A program made the position numbers and the translations under genes. The notes beneath the pieces are model-generated. The model saw nothing but the letters and a program-made list of their open reading frames with translations, searched no databases and was not told the DNA's origin. 41,445 nt of DNA from Verrucomicrobiia bacterium (lineage in GTDB: Bacteria; Verrucomicrobiota; Verrucomicrobiia; Limisphaerales; DASXHY01). Position 1 is the stretch's first letter, and every line of letters begins with the position of its first letter. Of this stretch, positions 1 through 6,969 are shown piece by piece. The stretch spans positions 1 through 41,445 of the forward strand of contig DASPIL010000061.1 in assembly GCA_035629175.1 (NCBI GenBank), in the 5' to 3' direction.

Positions 1-116
1 TTGGGGGGGGGGGGCGATTGAAAGTGGGGCAGGTCCGGCGCGCTCGGAGATCTGTTCCACATTTCCCCTAGGGCATCCACCTTGAATACCCGCTCGAGCT
101 TCACTAGCTTGCGGCT
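1..116. other. Upstream region with a poly-G run
   Basis: The window opens with a run of twelve G residues at positions 3-14, followed by about 100 bases without a recognisable gene. No sigma-54 (GG-N10-GC) or clear sigma-70 promoter could be picked out in front of the regulator that starts at 117. A long G run at the very edge may be a contig end or a sequencing artefact rather than biology. Confidence 0.4.
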
Positions 117-1487
117 GTGGCTGAACAACGCGGCAATCATAGCGAACAAGTGCGCATCCTGATCGTGGACGACGATCCGGGGCAGCGCAGCCTGTTGACG
201 TCGTTCCTCAGATCACAAGGTTTCGAGACGGACGCCGCGGATTCCGGCGAACGCGCGCTCGAGAAGCTTCGCAGTTCCCGCTTCGACCTCATGATTTCCG
301 ACGTGCGCATGCCGGGATTGTCCGGACTCGAAACACTTCGCCGCGCGCGCAAGGAGCACGATGCCCTGCCGATCCTGCTCGTTACCGCATTTACAGATGT
401 GCGCGACGCCGTGGCTGCGATGCGCGATGGCGCATTGAACTACCTGGCGAAGCCGATTGACCTCGATGAGTTGCTGACCCTGGTGCAACAGGCCGTGGGT
501 GTTTCAGAGTCGGTCACCCTGAAATACAGCGAGAATAAGCAATTGCCGGACTATGTCGTCGCTCGAAGCCCGCTCACGCAGGCCGTTTTCCGCGAGGCAT
601 CGCTCGTGGCCGTTTCCGACACCCGCGTGCTTATCACGGGCGAAAGCGGTTCGGGCAAGGAGATCCTGGCCGATGTCGTCCATGCATGGAGCACCCGTTC
701 AAAAGGTCCCATCGTCAAGGTGAACTGTGCCGCGATTCCCGAGACTCTTCTGGAAAGCGAGCTGTTCGGCCACGAGAAAGGCGCTTTCACGGGGGCGCAT
801 GCACAGCGGATTGGACGATTCGAAGAGGCGACCAATGGCACGATCTTCCTGGACGAAATTGGCGAGATGTCGCCGCAGTTGCAGGCGAAACTTCTGCGTG
901 TGACACAAAACGGAACGTTCCAACGCGTCGGATCCAACAGGGAGATCCGGACCAACGCACGCCTGCTGACCGCAACCAACCGCAACCTTGAGGAACTCGT
1001 GAAGAGCGGGAAATTCCGCGAGGACCTCTTCTACCGGCTGAACGTTGTCGAACTGCATCTCCCGCCCCTTCGCGAACGGCGCGAGGATATTCTCCCGCTG
1101 GCCAGTCACTTCATCGCGGAATTCGCCAAGGGCAAAGGACGTGTTTCGGAAGCCGTCGCCACGTGCCTTGAACGTTATGCGTGGCCGGGTAACGTGCGCG
1201 AATTGCGAAATGCGATGGAGCGGGCAGTGCTGCTCTCGCGCAGCGAATTAATCCTTCCCGAACACCTCCCATCGAAGGTTCGAGAAGCCGCCGCACAACC
1301 GGCGCCGATCGCATCGCCCGAGGCTCGGCAACTGGAGGAAATCGAACGCGAAGCGATCCTCGAAGGGCTCCGCAAGCATGGATACAACCGCACCGAGACG
1401 GCGCGCGCCCTCGGCATCAGCCGCCGCGCGTTGATCTACAAAATCCAGCGCTTCCGCAATATGGGAATAGCCATCGACCCGGCCTGA
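117..1487 (+). CDS. Sigma-54-dependent response regulator, NtrC family
   Basis: This 456-residue protein has the full NtrC layout. A receiver domain spans about 12-128, with acidic residues D18-D20, phospho-acceptor D62 in SDVRMPG, T90 and K112. An AAA+ domain follows with Walker A GESGSGKE (175-182), the sigma-54 contact loop GAFTGA (222-227) and Walker B IFLDEIGE (243-250). A Fis-type helix-turn-helix lies at the C-terminus (about 415-450). It should activate transcription by RNA polymerase-sigma54 when phosphorylated. The start is GTG at 117, which leaves a normal-length receiver domain; no Shine-Dalgarno is evident. No histidine kinase is next to it, though the upstream neighbour is outside the window. 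It is convergent with the globin gene, 20 bp away. Target genes are unknown. Confidence 0.94.
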   Translation: MAEQRGNHSEQVRILIVDDDPGQRSLLTSFLRSQGFETDAADSGERALEKLRSSRFDLMISDVRMPGLSGLETLRRARKEHDALPILLVTAFTDVRDAVAAMRDGALNYLAKPIDLDELLTLVQQAVGVSESVTLKYSENKQLPDYVVARSPLTQAVFREASLVAVSDTRVLITGESGSGKEILADVVHAWSTRSKGPIVKVNCAAIPETLLESELFGHEKGAFTGAHAQRIGRFEEATNGTIFLDEIGEMSPQLQAKLLRVTQNGTFQRVGSNREIRTNARLLTATNRNLEELVKSGKFREDLFYRLNVVELHLPPLRERREDILPLASHFIAEFAKGKGRVSEAVATCLERYAWPGNVRELRNAMERAVLLSRSELILPEHLPSKVREAAAQPAPIASPEARQLEEIEREAILEGLRKHGYNRTETARALGISRRALIYKIQRFRNMGIAIDPA

Positions 1488-1507
1488 CCTCTCCGCCAAG
1501 CCGCTCG

Positions 1508-1900
1508 TTATGACGCAAAGGGTTGCCGCTGGGTCAGGCCGAACAGGCGGCGGGCGAACGCGTGGGCGAGTTGATTCATTTGCTCAGCTTCCCACGGCGG
1601 AAGCGACCGAGCATTGTTGAACTCCCACAGCCTGAGCCAATGTTCAAAGTGCTCAGGTTTCAGGTTCAGCGGCAAATGCGCCGCCCCGAAGCCGCCGCGG
1701 TATCGCGAAGGCCCTCCCGCCTGCAGCGCCCAAAAATCGGCAATCTTTTCCAAGTGCGCCGGCCAATCCGGGATGTGGGTGTTGAAAATCGGCCCTATCA
1801 CCGCATCCTGGCGCACATCCGCATAGAACCCCGTGATCAGCTTGAGGATCCCTTCATGCCCGCCAAGGCGCGCATACAGTGTCTGTTCTTCGCTCATCAT
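1508..1900 (-). CDS. Truncated haemoglobin, group III-like
   Basis: A 130-residue 2-on-2 globin. The segment IPDWPAHLEKIADFW and the following AAHLPLN and HFEHWLRLW blocks match group III truncated haemoglobins. By analogy with the Campylobacter Ctb protein the proximal haem ligand is the His in AAHLPL (about residue 75), the B10 Tyr is in GFYADV (about 26), and the Trp is in EHWLRLW. The expected role is haem-based O2 or NO/peroxide chemistry in the cytoplasm; the exact substrate cannot be read from sequence. An in-frame TTG lies one codon upstream, but ATG at 1900 is preferred because it overlaps the stop of the GNAT gene by one base (TGATG), a sign of translational coupling. It is the last gene of the alaS operon. 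Confidence 0.88.
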   Translation of the reverse strand: MMSEEQTLYARLGGHEGILKLITGFYADVRQDAVIGPIFNTHIPDWPAHLEKIADFWALQAGGPSRYRGGFGAAHLPLNLKPEHFEHWLRLWEFNNARSLPPWEAEQMNQLAHAFARRLFGLTQRQPFAS

Positions 1901-2466
1901 CAATCACTTCCACCACCCGCTTCGCTCCTGCGTTCGAGGTACCGTGGATGATCCTCCAGGTTCTGCGACATGTAAACGTGTCGAATTTCCTGCCCGAAGC
2001 CGTTACGACGGAAAAACGCGAGCGCGCTATAATTCTTTGCCGCGGTGTCAACCAGCATGATCCGGGCGTCCCGATCTATGAACAGCACGGTCAACTGTTT
2101 CAGCAGGCGAGTGGCAATGCCGCTGCGCTTGAGGCGCGGTTCCACACCGAGCCAGAGCAGCCAGCCATAACGCCACGCGCTCCTCGGCTTTTCCATTACG
2201 CGGCCAAGCGCGAAGCCAACAATCCGCTCGTCGGATTCAGCGACGAGACATGTCTCAGCATCGTTGCTGAACAACAACGCGAGCTCATGGTCATCCCAGG
2301 ATCGATACAACGTCGGCCATTCCTCGGCCGTGAAGATCTTCTGGCCCAGTTCGAATACTTCCGCGACGTCTTTCAATTGCATCTCCCGAATTTCAATCGG
2401 GGAAGATGCGCCAGAACGGCGGCCCAAACGTTTGCGCAAGAATCCCATACTCGTGCAACTTACCAT
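1900..2466 (-). CDS. GNAT-family N-acetyltransferase
   Basis: A 188-residue acetyltransferase. A GNAT fold is recognisable from IEIREMQLKDVAEVFEL at the start, the central strand RYGWLLWLGVEPRLKRSGIATRLL with the acetyl-CoA-binding R-x-x-G-I/A pattern, and the late AAKNYSALAFFRRNGF helix-strand typical of the family. About 20 basic residues precede the domain, so the start may instead be the second ATG at 2448. The gene starts 14 bp after the alaS stop and couples to the globin gene downstream, so the three are probably one transcript. GNAT enzymes modify small molecules or protein N-termini; the substrate is not predictable here. Confidence 0.85.
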   Translation of the reverse strand: MVSCTSMGFLRKRLGRRSGASSPIEIREMQLKDVAEVFELGQKIFTAEEWPTLYRSWDDHELALLFSNDAETCLVAESDERIVGFALGRVMEKPRSAWRYGWLLWLGVEPRLKRSGIATRLLKQLTVLFIDRDARIMLVDTAAKNYSALAFFRRNGFGQEIRHVYMSQNLEDHPRYLERRSEAGGGSD

Positions 2467-2480
2467 CGCGCCGTGCCGCG

Positions 2481-5345
2481 TCAGATCAGTGTCCGCGCGT
2501 GCGCCAAAGCGTCGTCGAGCTTCGCCGCGTCCTTGCCTCCACCCCTCGCGTTGTCCGGCTTCCCTCCCCCCTTGCCTGCCACAATCGGGGCAATCTGCTG
2601 CACTATTTTTCCCGCCTGCACCTTTGCGATGAACTCCGGCGAAACCGAAGCGATCAGTGCCACGGCGCCGTTGCTGGCGCCTCCAAGCACGATCACGCCC
2701 TTGAAGCTCGATTTGAGTGAATCCACTACAGCCTGCAAGAAGTCGCCATCGACGGCTCCCAGGCTGTGGATGATTGCCGGCACGCCATTGATCTCGACAA
2801 CGCGCTCGCGGAGGCTATTGGCGATGTTTGCAGCTTCGCGCTGCTGGCCCGACCGAATCTGCTTTTCCAATTCCTTCTGATGCGAAAGCAGGGCTTCAAT
2901 CTTCTTGTCCAGTTCGTGAAGCGGTGCGTTCACTTTCGCCGCGAGGGCCTTGATCAACGCAACTTCATCCGCCGCCTTGCGATACGCTTCCAACCCTGCA
3001 ACAGCCTCGATGCGCCGCACCCCGGCTGCAATCGCGCTTTCCCCAACGATGCGAAATAATCCGATTTCCCCCGTCGCGCGAGTGTGCGTACCGCCGCAAA
3101 GTTCCATCGAATAACCGTCGAGCTTTTTCGCCTGGCCGCCGATCTGCACGACGCGAACTGTGTCGCCGTATTTATCGCCGAAAAACTGCATCACATCCTT
3201 GCGCGCCTTCACATCAGCATAGGGCACTTCCGTCCAGCTCACCGCCGCGTTCTCCACGATGCGTTCATTGACCAGCTTTTCGATATCAGCCACCTGCGCC
3301 GGTGTGAGCGGCTGTGAATTGAAGTCGAAGGTGAGCTTGTCCGGTCCGACAAAGGAACCCTTTTGGGAAGCTTCCCTGCTGACGACTTCGTGCAGCGCCC
3401 AATGCAGCAGATGCGTGACGGAATGATGACGCTCGATTGCACGGCGGCGGAGGGCATTGACTGACAGCGTCACGCAACTGCCTGCCGCGGGAACCGCCTC
3501 CGCCCTGCCATTTTCAGTCTCCAAAAAATGGAGCCACGTGTTTCCAGACTTTTGCGTATTCGCAATACGCCAGCCTTCTGTGCCGGCCCGCAGTTCGCCC
3601 GTGTCTCCCACCTGCCCGCCCATTTCCGCATAGGCTGCCGAAGCGTCGAGAATGACAGCCGTCTTGTCCTTGATTGAAACCACCTCAAGGACCGTGGCCG
3701 GAATCTCAAGCACCTCGAACCCGACGAAACGCGTCGGCGTTGTCGTCTCGATTTCTGATAGCGAAATGACCTGCTTCTTCTGCGCTGCACGGGCAAGCGC
3801 GCGTTGTTTTTCCATCAACCGCTCAAAACCATCCTTGTCGACAGAAAGCCCCCGTTCGCGCGCCATTAACTCGGTGAGATCGAGCGGGAAGCCGTACGTG
3901 TCATACAACTTGAATGCAAATTCGCCCGTGACGCTCCCGCCCGTCGCTGCTTCGTTGAACAGCTCAATGCCCCGATCCAATGTTTTGTTGAAAGACTCCT
4001 CTTCTCCGCGGATGACGTCCTGCACGTGTTTCTTCTTTGCACGAATTTCAGGAAACACGTCGCCCATGGTTTCGGCGAGGACATCGACGAGCCTGTAAAA
4101 AAACGGCTCACGAAAGCCGAGCGTCCGCCCATAGCGAACAGCCCGCCGTAGGATGCGCCGCAGCACGTAGTTGCGATCGTTATTGCCAGGCTGAATGCCA
4201 TCAGCGATCGCAAAACTCAGCGTGCGGATATGGTCGGCGATCACCCGAAATGCGATGTCGATCGCCACCTGCTCCTGCGTAGATTTGCTTTGCCAGTCCG
4301 TCGGGACCTGCTTGAGATCACTCGCAGGGCCTGGACGCGGGCCGGCCTTCTCAGCTTCCACCTCCACAATCTTGCTCGGAGCTTCACCACTGGTTTTCGC
4401 AGGCTTCGCGGGAACGTCCACGGATCCGGCGTCGCCCGGCAACGTGCTGCAATAACGCTTGCCGCTCAGCTTCTCGAGCGCGTCAAAGATCGGCCGGAAA
4501 ATGTCGGTCTCATAATTGGAAATCCGTGCTTTCGCGAAATCCTTCAATCCGTTCGTGCCCTGCATGATTGAAGTCACGCGCTCAAAACCCATTCCCGTGT
4601 CGATGTGCTTGGAAGGCAGCGGGGAGAACGTGCCGTCGGGATTGGCATTGAACTGAATGAACACCAGGTTCCAGATCTCGATGCACTGCGGACTTCCCTT
4701 GTTGACCAGCGCGCCCTTCGTGTCGCCGTTCGGCGTCAGGTCCACATGCAGTTCCGAGCATGGACCGCACGGGCCTGTCTCGCCCATCATCCAGAAATTG
4801 TCCTTCTTGTTGCCGTTGACGATGTGCACGGCGGGATCAAGGCCCGCGCTGCGGAACTTCGCCGCCCAGAATTCCCAGGCCTCACGATCGAAATCACTTG
4901 GATCATTTTGCGCCTTGTCTGGATTGTAAACCGTGGCGTAGATCCGTTGCGGCGGGAATTTCCAAATTTCAACAACGAGTTCCCATGCCCATTCGATGGC
5001 CTCCTGCTTGAAGTAATCTCCAAAAGACCAATTCCCGAGCATCTCGAAAAACGTGTGGTGATAGGTGTCGAGTCCCACGTCGTCGAGGTCATTGTGCTTG
5101 CCACCCGCGCGGATGCATTTCTGGGTGTCGGCCGCCCGCGTGTCGCTGCCTGGAACAGCTCCCGCCCACCTGCTGACATCGGCTTCTTTCTGGCCCAGGA
5201 AGACAGGCACAAACTGGTTCATGCCAGCGTTGGTGAACAGCAGGTTCGGCGAGTCGGGCATGAGCGAACTCGAAGGAACAAGGGTGTGCTGCTTCGACTT
5301 GAAGAAGTCGAGGAACGATTGGCGAATCTGCTTTGACGTCATCAT
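2481..5345 (-). CDS. alaS: Alanyl-tRNA synthetase
   Basis: This cytoplasmic enzyme charges tRNA-Ala in an ATP-dependent reaction. The 954-residue product starts with the class II catalytic core (SFLDFFKSK, LLFTNAGMNQFVPVFLG, TFFEMLGNWSFGDYFK). Next come the tRNA-recognition region, the editing domain with zinc ligands in HHSVTHLLH and CGGTHT, and the C-terminal DHHA1-like part with a coiled coil (about 845-880). It is longer than the usual 870-880 residues because of a low-complexity, Pro/Ala/Lys/Glu-rich insert of about 58 residues (302-359) before the STQEQVAIDIAFRVIADHIRTLSF block. Two consecutive ATGs (5345 and 5342) are possible starts; a TTG farther upstream is less likely. It heads an operon with the GNAT and globin genes. 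Confidence 0.97.
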   Translation of the reverse strand: MMTSKQIRQSFLDFFKSKQHTLVPSSSLMPDSPNLLFTNAGMNQFVPVFLGQKEADVSRWAGAVPGSDTRAADTQKCIRAGGKHNDLDDVGLDTYHHTFFEMLGNWSFGDYFKQEAIEWAWELVVEIWKFPPQRIYATVYNPDKAQNDPSDFDREAWEFWAAKFRSAGLDPAVHIVNGNKKDNFWMMGETGPCGPCSELHVDLTPNGDTKGALVNKGSPQCIEIWNLVFIQFNANPDGTFSPLPSKHIDTGMGFERVTSIMQGTNGLKDFAKARISNYETDIFRPIFDALEKLSGKRYCSTLPGDAGSVDVPAKPAKTSGEAPSKIVEVEAEKAGPRPGPASDLKQVPTDWQSKSTQEQVAIDIAFRVIADHIRTLSFAIADGIQPGNNDRNYVLRRILRRAVRYGRTLGFREPFFYRLVDVLAETMGDVFPEIRAKKKHVQDVIRGEEESFNKTLDRGIELFNEAATGGSVTGEFAFKLYDTYGFPLDLTELMARERGLSVDKDGFERLMEKQRALARAAQKKQVISLSEIETTTPTRFVGFEVLEIPATVLEVVSIKDKTAVILDASAAYAEMGGQVGDTGELRAGTEGWRIANTQKSGNTWLHFLETENGRAEAVPAAGSCVTLSVNALRRRAIERHHSVTHLLHWALHEVVSREASQKGSFVGPDKLTFDFNSQPLTPAQVADIEKLVNERIVENAAVSWTEVPYADVKARKDVMQFFGDKYGDTVRVVQIGGQAKKLDGYSMELCGGTHTRATGEIGLFRIVGESAIAAGVRRIEAVAGLEAYRKAADEVALIKALAAKVNAPLHELDKKIEALLSHQKELEKQIRSGQQREAANIANSLRERVVEINGVPAIIHSLGAVDGDFLQAVVDSLKSSFKGVIVLGGASNGAVALIASVSPEFIAKVQAGKIVQQIAPIVAGKGGGKPDNARGGGKDAAKLDDALAHARTLI
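4269..4442 (-). other. Low-complexity insert in AlaS
   Basis: These codons give residues 302-359 of AlaS, rich in Pro, Ala, Lys and Glu (for example DVPAKPAKTSGEAP and EAEKAGPRPGPAS). They interrupt the otherwise continuous core between KLSGKRYCS and the STQEQVAID block. The insert has no recognisable motif and is probably a flexible surface loop. The reading frame stays intact, so it is not a frameshift. Confidence 0.6.
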
Positions 5346-5700
5346 CTGTCGCAAGGTGCTATAACCGCGAAAAAATTCAGGCGGGGAGATTAGCCGAAGC
5401 GAACGGTCGAATGCGAGTTGAATTCAGAGGGCCCAGCGCGACCGGGGCGTCGTTATCAAACTCACTCTCTTTCCGGGCGAAGCCGGAGGAGAAGTCTCCC
5501 AAATCTCTAGGCGGCCAAAGCGAAGGCAGGGTGGCGTCAGGCATCTTGCCTGACGTAGAGGGCGTGCACCCTTGCCGCCCGGAAAACCGTTAACCACGCG
5601 AGACACTCAGATTCTCTCAACGTTTGAGAATCCTTCCACCCGGCGGGAAGCCCGGGTGGAATGAAAAGCGCGCGACGAATCTCACGCGAGTTTGAAGATC
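5346..5700. other. Intergenic region with a hairpin repeat
   Basis: This 355-bp gap lies between the alaS start and the end of the anti-sigma gene (both minus strand). Its right two-thirds hold the composite hairpin repeat listed separately. A short open frame here encodes [17 protein letters not shown], which is only the translation of the repeat. No gene is supported. The alaS promoter must lie here, but no convincing -35/-10 pair was found. Confidence 0.6.
5531..5665 (+). repeat. Composite hairpin repeat, copy A
   Basis: The left module contains a perfect 8-bp stem GTCAGGCA / TGCCTGAC around a TCT loop (about 5536-5554), followed by GTAGAGGGCGTGCACC and TTGCCGCCCGGAAAACCG. A middle part contains ATTCTC / GAGAAT. 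The right module has CCACCCGG / CCGGGTGG around a CGGGAAGC loop (about 5636-5660). The first ~80 bases closely match copy B at 33031, including the stretch GAGACACTCAGAT. It lies between genes and carries no transposase. A role in mRNA ends or chromosome structure is possible but not shown. Confidence 0.8.
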
Positions 5701-6282
5701 TCACAGCATCTCCAGGCTCCTGGCCTGGATGCGCAGGTGTCGGGCGGAACGGGATTGTTCCGCTTCCGACCAGAAAAGCCGGTCCCCAACCAGCATCACC
5801 TGACCCTGCGCATCCGCCAGCACCTCCACCCTCTCCTTGGCAACCTCAAAACTTTGTCCGCTGAATGTGATCACAATCCTGCATTCCTTTCCGTTACAAA
5901 TCCTGATCCAGAGTGGAGGCGAATCAGGAACATCGGGCTTTTCTGACAAAACCAGGCGCGTCCCCTCCTCATCCTGCACAATCGCCCGCACCTGGTTCGG
6001 GAACATCCCAAGCGTCTGTCGGATCACCTCCGAGTTTTCAAGCGCAGCAAACACAGGCTGCCGTTCAGCGTTGAACGGAGAAAGGATGAACGCGATGAGG
6101 ACGCACGCGGACGCCAATCCCAGGGCCCACAGCCAGCGCAGCGACACGGCTGGCCGATCCCGCCGGCGCGCACGGCGATCCAGCTGGGAAAGGACCGCTT
6201 GCGGAAACAAGTCCCAATACTCCGCGTTCCGTTCAGGCACTGCCGCGGCTTTCAATTTATTCTCCAACTCGGAATCATTCAT
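5701..6282 (-). CDS. Probable anti-sigma factor (single-pass membrane protein)
   Basis: A 193-residue protein with one clear membrane helix (about 49-69, LRWLWALGLASACVLIAFILS). A short cytoplasmic N-terminal part (YWDLFPQAVLSQLDRRARR) precedes it and a periplasmic domain of about 120 residues follows. It overlaps the ECF sigma gene by 8 bp and comes directly after it, the usual place for a cognate anti-sigma factor. The N-terminal part lacks the zinc-binding HxxxCxxC of classical ZAS anti-sigma factors. I recognise no enzyme domain in the periplasmic part. The function is inferred from position and topology rather than from a strong motif. Confidence 0.7.
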   Translation of the reverse strand: MNDSELENKLKAAAVPERNAEYWDLFPQAVLSQLDRRARRRDRPAVSLRWLWALGLASACVLIAFILSPFNAERQPVFAALENSEVIRQTLGMFPNQVRAIVQDEEGTRLVLSEKPDVPDSPPLWIRICNGKECRIVITFSGQSFEVAKERVEVLADAQGQVMLVGDRLFWSEAEQSRSARHLRIQARSLEML

Positions 6283-6808
6283 CGCGGACCTTTCCCGCCA
6301 GCCAGCGCTTTAGTTTCTGTTTTGCTGAAAATACCCGCCAGGAAACGGTGGTTTCCGAGCAACCAAGAATGCGTCCCGCTTCAGCGTGGGTTTTGCCCTC
6401 GTAAATTGTCAGGACGATCGCCGCCCGTTGCTTCGGGTGCAACTTCATCAGGGCATTCTGCACTCGCCACGGCTCCGCAACGTCGCGGGATTCCGCCGGG
6501 TTTTCAGGGATTTCCCATTGCTCGTGCAGCCTGTTCCGCCGGCTCTCGCGTTTGTGCCAGTTGAGGCAAAGGTTCATCGCGATTCGATACAGCCACGATG
6601 AAAACGCCGCATCACCCCGAAAACTCTCCAGCCTCTGGAATGCCTGAATGAACGTTTCCTGCGCCAGGTCCTCGGCGTCGGCCATCGACCCTGTCATGCG
6701 GTATGTGACGGCGTGAATCATCCGTTGATGCATCTGGACCAGGGACCCAAAGGCTGAGTGATCGCCCTGCCGGCATCTGAGGATCACAGCCCTTTGTTCA
6801 TCGTCCAT
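6275..6808 (-). CDS. RNA polymerase ECF-type sigma factor
   Basis: A 177-residue sigma-70 family protein containing only regions 2 and 4, as in ECF sigma factors. Region 2 spans about 10-88 (MADAEDLAQETFIQAF and the region 2.3/2.4 segment FSSWLYRIAMNLCLNW). Region 4 spans about 115-170 (LHPKQRAAIVLTIYEGKTHAEAGRILGC, then SETTVSWRVFSAKQKL as the -35-recognition helix). The frame is open upstream to 6925, but the ATG at 6808 gives the standard ECF length and puts MDDEQRAVI at the start. It is followed with an 8-bp overlap by a membrane anti-sigma candidate, so it probably responds to an envelope signal. It is divergent from the ABC-F gene across 161 bp. Confidence 0.92.
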   Translation of the reverse strand: MDDEQRAVILRCRQGDHSAFGSLVQMHQRMIHAVTYRMTGSMADAEDLAQETFIQAFQRLESFRGDAAFSSWLYRIAMNLCLNWHKRESRRNRLHEQWEIPENPAESRDVAEPWRVQNALMKLHPKQRAAIVLTIYEGKTHAEAGRILGCSETTVSWRVFSAKQKLKRWLAGKVRDE

Positions 6809-6930
6809 TTGCGTTCTGATTTTAAAGTTAGGACAAACCCCAGCAAAGGATCCTTTGAGTGATTTCGCAGAATCGACCGCATTCCATCTCATGTTTGCAC
6901 CGGCTCGAACCCGCAACTTCGCCACGGCTC

Positions 6931-6960
6931 TTGAGTTGCGGCCTGTTTATCACGTATGTT
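6931..6960 (+). promoter_or_regulatory. Possible sigma-70 promoter of the ABC-F gene
   Basis: TTGAGT (6931-6936) and TATGTT (6955-6960) are separated by 18 bp and resemble the -35 and -10 consensus. The ATG at 6970 would then be almost leaderless. This fits the absence of a Shine-Dalgarno sequence there, but the match is modest and such a pair can occur by chance. Confidence 0.25.
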
Positions 6961-6969
6961 GTGCGCTCC

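Noticed and set aside
1879-2880. Long plus-strand open frame (333 codons) opposite the GNAT and alaS genes
   Set aside because: Antisense shadow of clearly conserved genes in GC-rich DNA; the translation is Arg/Pro/Ser-rich without motifs.
5333-5593. Short ORF with [17 protein letters not shown]
   Set aside because: It is the translation of the intergenic repeat, as shown by the same phrase at 33024.
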